From Clostridiales bacterium UBA7011 (GTDB lineage: Bacteria; Bacillota; Clostridia; Oscillospirales; Butyricicoccaceae): a DNA stretch of 26,406 bases. Below are positions 21,296-26,406 of this stretch, in pieces. A program made the translations under genes and the position numbers. The stretch covers positions 1 to 26,406 of the forward strand of contig DJXF01000087.1 of assembly GCA_002449635.1 (NCBI GenBank), in the 5' to 3' direction. The notes under the pieces were generated by a model. The model was not told where the DNA came from. It searched no databases and saw only the letters and a program-made list of their open reading frames with translations. Numbering within the stretch: the first letter of the stretch is position 1; each line of letters opens with the position of its first letter.

Positions 21296-24200
21296 GTGTA
21301 TCTGAAATCGCTCGAATTACAGGGGTTTAAATCATTCCCCGACCGAACAACCATCCGCTTTTCTGATGGTATGACGGCAATCGTCGGACCGAACGGAAGC
21401 GGAAAATCGAATATCTCCGACGCCATCCGGTGGGTGCTGGGTGAGCAGTCGACCCGCAGCCTGCGCGGCGCAAAGATGGAGGATGTCGTTTTCGGCGGCA
21501 CATCGAGGCGAAGCCCGATGGGTGCGGCACAGGTCACACTGATTCTGGATAATTCCGCGGGGCAGTTCCCCGTGGAGGCGGCCGAGGTCATGGTGACGAG
21601 AAAATACTATCGCTCCGGCGAGAGTGAATACTTCCTCAACCGCAAGCGGGTGCGCCTGCGCGATATTCGGGAGGTGTTCATGGACACCGGTCTCGGACGG
21701 GATGGATATTCCATCATCGGACAGGGCCGAATTGATGAAATCCTCGCGGTCAAGAGCACCGACCGCCGCGAGGTATTTGAAGAAGCCGCCGGCGTGACGC
21801 GCTTTCGCACGCGCAAGGAAGAGGCGGAGCGCAAGCTGGAACAGACGGCAGACAACCTTGTGCGCATTCGGGATATCTGGAATGAGCTGGATGCGCGCTC
21901 CGGCCCGCTGGAAAAACAGGCGGAAAGCGCGAAAAAATTTCTCAAGCTGCGCGATGAGCTGCGCGTGCGCGAGGTGTCGCTCTGGATGGACACGCTGGAC
22001 GGCATGAAGGACGCGCGTGATGCGGCGGAGCAGGCGCGGCAGGAGGCAGAGCACAAGCTGGAGACGGTGCGCGAGACCCAGCGGGAGCAGTATGCCCATG
22101 CCGAGCAGCTGGCGGAGCAGATGCGGCAGTCGGATGTCCGTGCCGAACAGCTGCAGGCACAGCTTTCCGCGGCAGAGGAAACCACAGCTGACCTGTCGCG
22201 CCGCGTTGCGGTGCTGACGGAGAGCCGGCGCAATGCAGAGGAAAACATCGGGCTGGCAAAGGGTCAGCTGGAGGCGCAGCGCGAACAGAACGAAGCGCTG
22301 GAGCAGCAGATGCAGGCGCGGAAAACGCGGCTGGAGGAGCTGACAGAACAGATTGAGCGGCGCATGACGGCGCTGAATACCCGGCAGCAGCAGACGGCTG
22401 CACTCGAGGAACGCGTACAGCGGGAGCAGAAGCGCGCCGAACAGCTGCGCGAGCAGGCGGAGCGGAGCAGCGAACAGCTGTTTACCGCACAGGCGGAAGC
22501 GCGCGCGGCGCAGCTGCAGCTGGAGGCACTCGAGGGGCGCAGCCGGAGCGCAGGCGACGATGTCCGCACCGCCCAAGGGCGTACAGAACGCGAACAGCTG
22601 GCGCAGAGCAATATGCAGCAGGCTATTGACGCGCTGCGTGAGGAAATTCACGCGGCGGAGGCGGAGCACAGCCGCGCACAGCAGGACACACAGCAGACGG
22701 CCGGACAGCTGGAGGAGGCGCGCCGCACCCATGCGGCGCTGACAGCGGCGCTGACCGACAGCCGCAACCGCGTGCGCATGCTCACAGAGCTGCAGCGCGA
22801 TTACGAGGGCTTTTCGCGGGCAGTCCGTCTGGTCATGGGCCAGGCAAAAAACGGTGCGCTGCGGGGCGTGCGCGGACCGCTTTCCTCGCTTCTGCATGTA
22901 TCGGACACCTATGTCATGGCGGTGGAGACTGCGCTCGGCGCGGCGGCATCCAATATCGTCGTGGAGACGGCGGAGGACGGCAAGCGCGCCATTCAGCTTC
23001 TGCGCAAAAAGGACGGCGGACGCGCGACCTTCCTGCCGATGGACACCATTCGCCCGCAGTCGCTGCGGGAGAGCGGACTGGAGCGCTGCCGCGGCTTTTG
23101 CGGTGTGGCGTCCGACCTGGTGGACTGCGAGGCGGATTACCGCGACATCGTAGACAATGCACTCGGGCGCACCGTTGTGGCGGAAAATCTCGACGCTGCG
23201 CTCGCGATTTCAAAGCAATACCGCAATCGGTTCCGTATCGTGACGCTGGACGGTCAGCTGATTCATGCGGGCGGCTCGATGACCGGCGGCTCGGCGGGAC
23301 GTTCCTCCGGTATTCTCTCGCGTGCCAATCAGCTGGAGCAGCTGCAGAAAAAGGCGCGCGAACAGGAGGAAACGCTTGCCTCCCTGACGGCACGCGGCAG
23401 ACAGCTCGCGGAGGATGCCGCACAGGCGGAGCGGCGCACGGCACAGTGTGCTGCTGTGCTCACCGAAAAGCGGCAGCAGCTTGCGGCGCTGTCCGCACAG
23501 GCGGAGCAGCATCAGCTTCTGCTCAACAGTGTGCGCGAGGCGGAGCAGCAGTTCCGCGCGGAGCAGAATGATGCCGAACAGCGGCGCACACAGCTCCGTC
23601 AGCAGATCGAACGGTTCGAGCAGCGCACAGCCGAGCTGGCACGCGAGCGGCAGCAGGCGCAGCAGACGCAGCAGCAGGCGGAGGAGCAGGCACAGCACGC
23701 GGCAGAGCAGCTCGCCGAGCAAAACCGCAGGACGGCGGAAGAGCATACGGCGCTGGTGCAGGCGCAGACCGAGCACGCGAGCGCCGGACAGGCGCTTGAG
23801 GAGCTGCGGGGCATGGCGGAAAGCGCCCGCCTCGCGGCGGAGGATCACCGCCGCCGCATGAACGAATACGAACAGACCATCCGGCAGGCGGATGAGGAGC
23901 GCGGCCGGCTGGAAAAACGCGGCGAGGAAAACCGCACGCATACAGAAGAGCTGCGCCGCCAGCTGCAGCAATGCGGACAGCAGCGCATACAGCTGGAGCA
24001 GAGCAAGACGGAGACGGAAAAGCAGGCGCGGCATATCGCAAACGAACTGGTGGCGCTGGAGCGCAGTCACGCGCAGGCTGAGGCTGCCGCGCAGCAGCTG
24101 CGCCGCGAGGAGCAGCAGATTCTCGACAAAATGTGGGAGAGCTATGAGCTGACACCGACCGCCGCGCGCCCGATTGTACAGCCGTTTGACAGCCGGCAGA

Positions 24201-24871
24201 CGGAGGAAAAACGGACCGGCGAGCTGCGCCGCGCCATCCGCGCACTCGGCGCGGTCAATCTGTCGGCTGTGGAGGAATATGCCGAGGTCAGCGAGCGGCT
24301 GACCTTCCTGACCGAGCAGAAAAACGATCTGGAGCAGGCGGAAAACGAGCTGCGCGGCATCATTGCGCAGCTGACCGAGCAGATGAAGGAGACGTTTGCC
24401 GCCTCCTTTGCACAGCTCAATCAGTATTTCGGCGAGACATTCCGCGAGATTTTCGGCGGCGGCAGCGCTGAGCTGGCGCTGGAGGATGAGAGCGATATCC
24501 TCGGCTGCGGCATTGAAATCCGCGTGACACCGCCCGGCAAGACGCTCAAAACCCTGTCCCTGCTGTCCGGCGGAGAAAAGGCATTTGTCGCCATTGCGCT
24601 GTACTTTGCCATTCTCAAGGTGCGCCCGACCCCGTTCTGCGTGCTCGATGAGATCGAAGCCGCACTCGACGATGTCAATGTCACGCGCTTTGCACAGTAT
24701 CTGCAGCGGCTGTCGGACAGGACGCAGTTCATCGTCATCACGCACCGCCGCGGCACGATGGAGGAGGCCGACATGCTGTACGGCGTCACCATGCAGGAGC
24801 GCGGCGTATCGCGCCTGCTCATGCTGAACATTGCGGATGTCGAGCGCGAGATGAAAATGGAACTCACCTGA
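21296..24871 (+). CDS. smc: Chromosome segregation protein SMC
   Basis: SMC dimers organise and separate chromosomes together with ScpA and ScpB, neither of which is in this window. The protein has 1191 residues, normal length. The N-terminal ATPase half has Walker A GPNGSGKSN at 31-39. Coiled-coil arms run from about 165 to 500 and 665 to 1010. The hinge covers about 503-660, with GVRGPLSSLLHVSDTYVMAVETAL-like residues and GGSMTGGS. The C-terminal half has the signature LLSGGEKA (Ser1091) and Walker B with Asp1118 and Glu1119 (VLDEIEAALDD). The arms are unusually rich in Gln, Ala and Glu. GTG 21296 gives the family N-terminus YLKSLELQGFKSF and follows GTGAGGG. The gene has its own promoter and precedes ftsY. 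Confidence 0.97.
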   Translation: MYLKSLELQGFKSFPDRTTIRFSDGMTAIVGPNGSGKSNISDAIRWVLGEQSTRSLRGAKMEDVVFGGTSRRSPMGAAQVTLILDNSAGQFPVEAAEVMVTRKYYRSGESEYFLNRKRVRLRDIREVFMDTGLGRDGYSIIGQGRIDEILAVKSTDRREVFEEAAGVTRFRTRKEEAERKLEQTADNLVRIRDIWNELDARSGPLEKQAESAKKFLKLRDELRVREVSLWMDTLDGMKDARDAAEQARQEAEHKLETVRETQREQYAHAEQLAEQMRQSDVRAEQLQAQLSAAEETTADLSRRVAVLTESRRNAEENIGLAKGQLEAQREQNEALEQQMQARKTRLEELTEQIERRMTALNTRQQQTAALEERVQREQKRAEQLREQAERSSEQLFTAQAEARAAQLQLEALEGRSRSAGDDVRTAQGRTEREQLAQSNMQQAIDALREEIHAAEAEHSRAQQDTQQTAGQLEEARRTHAALTAALTDSRNRVRMLTELQRDYEGFSRAVRLVMGQAKNGALRGVRGPLSSLLHVSDTYVMAVETALGAAASNIVVETAEDGKRAIQLLRKKDGGRATFLPMDTIRPQSLRESGLERCRGFCGVASDLVDCEADYRDIVDNALGRTVVAENLDAALAISKQYRNRFRIVTLDGQLIHAGGSMTGGSAGRSSGILSRANQLEQLQKKAREQEETLASLTARGRQLAEDAAQAERRTAQCAAVLTEKRQQLAALSAQAEQHQLLLNSVREAEQQFRAEQNDAEQRRTQLRQQIERFEQRTAELARERQQAQQTQQQAEEQAQHAAEQLAEQNRRTAEEHTALVQAQTEHASAGQALEELRGMAESARLAAEDHRRRMNEYEQTIRQADEERGRLEKRGEENRTHTEELRRQLQQCGQQRIQLEQSKTETEKQARHIANELVALERSHAQAEAAAQQLRREEQQILDKMWESYELTPTAARPIVQPFDSRQTEEKRTGELRRAIRALGAVNLSAVEEYAEVSERLTFLTEQKNDLEQAENELRGIIAQLTEQMKETFAASFAQLNQYFGETFREIFGGGSAELALEDESDILGCGIEIRVTPPGKTLKTLSLLSGGEKAFVAIALYFAILKVRPTPFCVLDEIEAALDDVNVTRFAQYLQRLSDRTQFIVITHRRGTMEEADMLYGVTMQERGVSRLLMLNIADVEREMKMELT

Positions 24872-24883
24872 TGAAAAGAATTC

Positions 24884-24898
24884 CATCCGCTTCGGATG
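24884..24898 (+). promoter_or_regulatory. Small hairpin between smc and ftsY
   Basis: CATCCG (24884-24889) pairs with CGGATG (24893-24898) around CTT. An A-run follows rather than T, so it is not a terminator for the plus strand. It may be an mRNA processing or stability element. Confidence 0.35.
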
Positions 24899-24925
24899 AA
24901 AAAATAGAATGAGGAGGAATCCGCA

Positions 24926-25846
24926 ATGGGATTTTTCGATAAAATAAAAGAGGGCCTGAAAAAGACAAGCGCGGCGGTCAGCGAATCGCTCGGCGATGTC
25001 ATGGCGGCGTTTGTCAAGGTGGACGAAGATCTGCTGGAGGAACTGGAAGAGGCGATGATCCTCGCCGACCTCGGTGCGGCGACGGCCTCCGAGGCAGTCG
25101 ATCAGCTGCGCGACCGCGCAAAGCACGAGCGCATCGACACGCCGTTTGCGCTGCGTGATGCACTGTGTGATATTTTGTGCGATATGATGCAGGAGGACAC
25201 CGGCCTGGATATCTCGCGGGAACCGGCTGTGATTCTGGTCATCGGGGTCAACGGCGTCGGCAAGACGACGACCATCGGCAAGCTGGCGGCAGCTTACACC
25301 GCACAGGGCAAGCGTGTCATGCTGTCGGCGGCGGACACCTTCCGCGCGGCGGCGGCCGATCAGCTGACGATCTGGGCGGAGCGCGCGGGCGCGGACATCG
25401 TCCGGCACGGCGAGGGCGCGGATCCTGCGGCCGTCGTGTTCGATTCGATTGCGGCGGCAAAGGCGCGCGGCTGTGACATCATTATCGTCGATACGGCCGG
25501 ACGGCTGCACAACAAGACCAATCTGATGAATGAGCTGAACAAAATTGACCGCGTCATTTCGCGCGAGCTGCCCGACTCCAGCCGTGAGACACTGCTGGTG
25601 CTCGACGCGACGACCGGACAGAATGCCGTGTCGCAGGCAGAACAGTTTAACAAGGCGGCGAAGCTGACCGGCATTGTGCTGACCAAGCTGGATGGTACGG
25701 CAAAGGGCGGCATTGTCGTCGCGATTTCCGCCGGACTGGGCGTGCCCGTCAAATATGTCGGCGTGGGCGAAGGCATTGACGATCTGATGCCGTTTGAGCG
25801 CAGGGCGTTTGTCGAGGCGCTGCTGCCCGAAGAAGGAGGATTTTAA
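24926..25846 (+). CDS. ftsY: Signal recognition particle receptor FtsY
   Basis: FtsY docks ribosome-SRP complexes at the membrane through paired GTPase domains. The protein has 306 residues, a short form with little more than the NG domains. It starts GFFDKIKEGLKKTSAAVSES, where the amphipathic start probably contacts lipid, and lacks the long acidic A domain of E. coli FtsY. The P-loop is GVNGVGKTT (107-115). Next come DTFRAAAADQL, DTAGRLHNKTNLMNEL (from 189) and TKLDGTAKGG (253-262). GGAGG lies shortly before ATG 24926. The gene is 54 nt after smc and 3 nt before rph, so all three are probably cotranscribed. Confidence 0.96.
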   Translation: MGFFDKIKEGLKKTSAAVSESLGDVMAAFVKVDEDLLEELEEAMILADLGAATASEAVDQLRDRAKHERIDTPFALRDALCDILCDMMQEDTGLDISREPAVILVIGVNGVGKTTTIGKLAAAYTAQGKRVMLSAADTFRAAAADQLTIWAERAGADIVRHGEGADPAAVVFDSIAAAKARGCDIIIVDTAGRLHNKTNLMNELNKIDRVISRELPDSSRETLLVLDATTGQNAVSQAEQFNKAAKLTGIVLTKLDGTAKGGIVVAISAGLGVPVKYVGVGEGIDDLMPFERRAFVEALLPEEGGF

Positions 25847-25849
25847 GCG

Positions 25850-26406
25850 ATGGCAAGACCTGACCTGAGGCGCAACGATGAGATGCGCAAAATGAAGATT
25901 ATTCCCGATTTTACGATACATGCGGAGGGTTCGGTGCTCATTTCCGTGGGCAATACCAAGGTCATCTGCAATGCGACGGTAGAGGAAAATGTGCCGCCGC
26001 ACGTCAGGGGAACCGGACGTGGCTGGGTGACGGCGGAATACAGTATGCTGCCGCGCGCGACCAATACGCGCAGCCGGCGCGACGTTTCCAAGCTCAAGCT
26101 CAGCGGGCGCAGCGCGGAAATCCAGCGCCTGATCGGACGGGCACTGCGCGCTGTCACCGATATGGAGGCGCTGGGCGAACGGCAGATTATCATTGACTGC
26201 GACGTCATTCAGGCGGACGGCGGCACGCGCTGTGCGTCCATCACAGGCGGCTATGTCGCGCTGTGGCTGGCGTGCAAAAAGCTGGTGGACGACGGCGTGC
26301 TCGATAAAATCCCGCTGACCGGACAGGTTGCGGCGGTATCCGCCGGAATCTGGAACGATGAAGCGATTCTCGACCTCGCCTATGAGGAGGACTCGCATGC
26401 CATTGT
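25850..26406 (+). CDS. rph: Ribonuclease PH, 3' partial
   Basis: RNase PH trims tRNA 3' ends using inorganic phosphate. The frame is open from ATG 25850 to the right edge (185 complete codons), so the C-terminal part is missing; the full enzyme has about 240-260 residues. Diagnostic segments are the start ARPDLRRNDEMRKMKI, GSVLISVGNTKVICNATVEE, RGTGRGWVTAEYSMLPRAT and SGRSAEIQRLIGRALRAVTD. The active-site stretch is IDCDVIQADGGTRCASITGG. GAAGGAGG lies about 12 nt before the ATG, overlapping the end of ftsY. A nucleotide-triphosphate pyrophosphatase gene often follows rph in Firmicutes, but that region is outside the window. Confidence 0.95.
   Translation, partial: MARPDLRRNDEMRKMKIIPDFTIHAEGSVLISVGNTKVICNATVEENVPPHVRGTGRGWVTAEYSMLPRATNTRSRRDVSKLKLSGRSAEIQRLIGRALRAVTDMEALGERQIIIDCDVIQADGGTRCASITGGYVALWLACKKLVDDGVLDKIPLTGQVAAVSAGIWNDEAILDLAYEEDSHAI

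Noticed and set aside
23210..26398. A 1062-codon open frame on the minus strand opposite smc, ftsY and rph
   Set aside because: It is antisense to three clear genes, spans their boundaries, and its Leu/Arg/His-rich product is what GC-rich third codon positions produce.

Overview
The window is an ordinary, densely packed stretch of chromosome from a GC-rich Firmicute. A Clostridia lineage, probably Oscillospirales or a Butyricicoccus/Agathobaculum-like gut anaerobe, is the best guess. The evidence is strong Shine-Dalgarno sites, consensus sigma-A promoters, TTG and GTG starts, a DUF4830 protein, a PucR/CdaR-type regulator and the order plsX-acpP-rnc-radical SAM-(nitroreductase)-smc-ftsY-rph. 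The assignment is inferred from family resemblance, not from a database search. All 19 genes are on the plus strand. I see no tRNA, rRNA, CRISPR array, insertion sequence, prophage or obvious horizontally acquired island.

Layout. (1) 1-2537 is the 3' part of a gene for an acidic, eight-helix membrane protein that looks like a catalytically dead heavy-metal P-type ATPase. A strong terminator follows. (2) 2837-4897 is an EF-G-like (EF-G II type) GTPase with its own promoter and terminator. (3) 5041-5610 is a membrane-anchored DUF4830 protein. (4) 5752-6501 is an RsuA-type pseudouridine synthase whose promoter carries a large inverted repeat. (5) 6678-7781 is a CdaR/PucR-type regulator behind a perfect 16-bp palindrome, followed by a possible 30-residue membrane peptide and a terminator. 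(6) 8067-9266 is a CtpA-type S41 protease. (7) 9380-11426 holds greA and lysS.

(8) 11528-18229 is a tightly spaced run: SpoU/TrmH-type RNA methyltransferase, dprA, topA, trmFO, plsX. Three of its junctions overlap (4, 11 and 4 nt). (9) 18321-21092 holds acpP, rnc, an Elp3-like radical SAM protein and a TM1586-type nitroreductase, driven by a consensus promoter at 18243. A 21-bp RNA hairpin sits between acpP and rnc. (10) 21296 to the end holds smc, ftsY and the start of rph.

The genes cover translation and RNA maintenance (EF-G-like, RsuA, LysRS, SpoU, TrmFO, RNase III, RNase PH), transcription (GreA, regulator), DNA topology and segregation (TopA, SMC, DprA), lipid synthesis (PlsX, ACP) and membrane targeting or quality control (FtsY, CtpA). 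No gene-free stretch exceeds 300 bases. The longest is 2538-2836, which holds a terminator, an AT-rich tract, a promoter and a leader hairpin.

No new multi-gene system stands out. The observations most worth a second look are the degenerate P-type ATPase-like protein, the long hairpin just upstream of the RNase III gene, and the operator-like dyads in the promoters of the pseudouridine synthase and the regulator.
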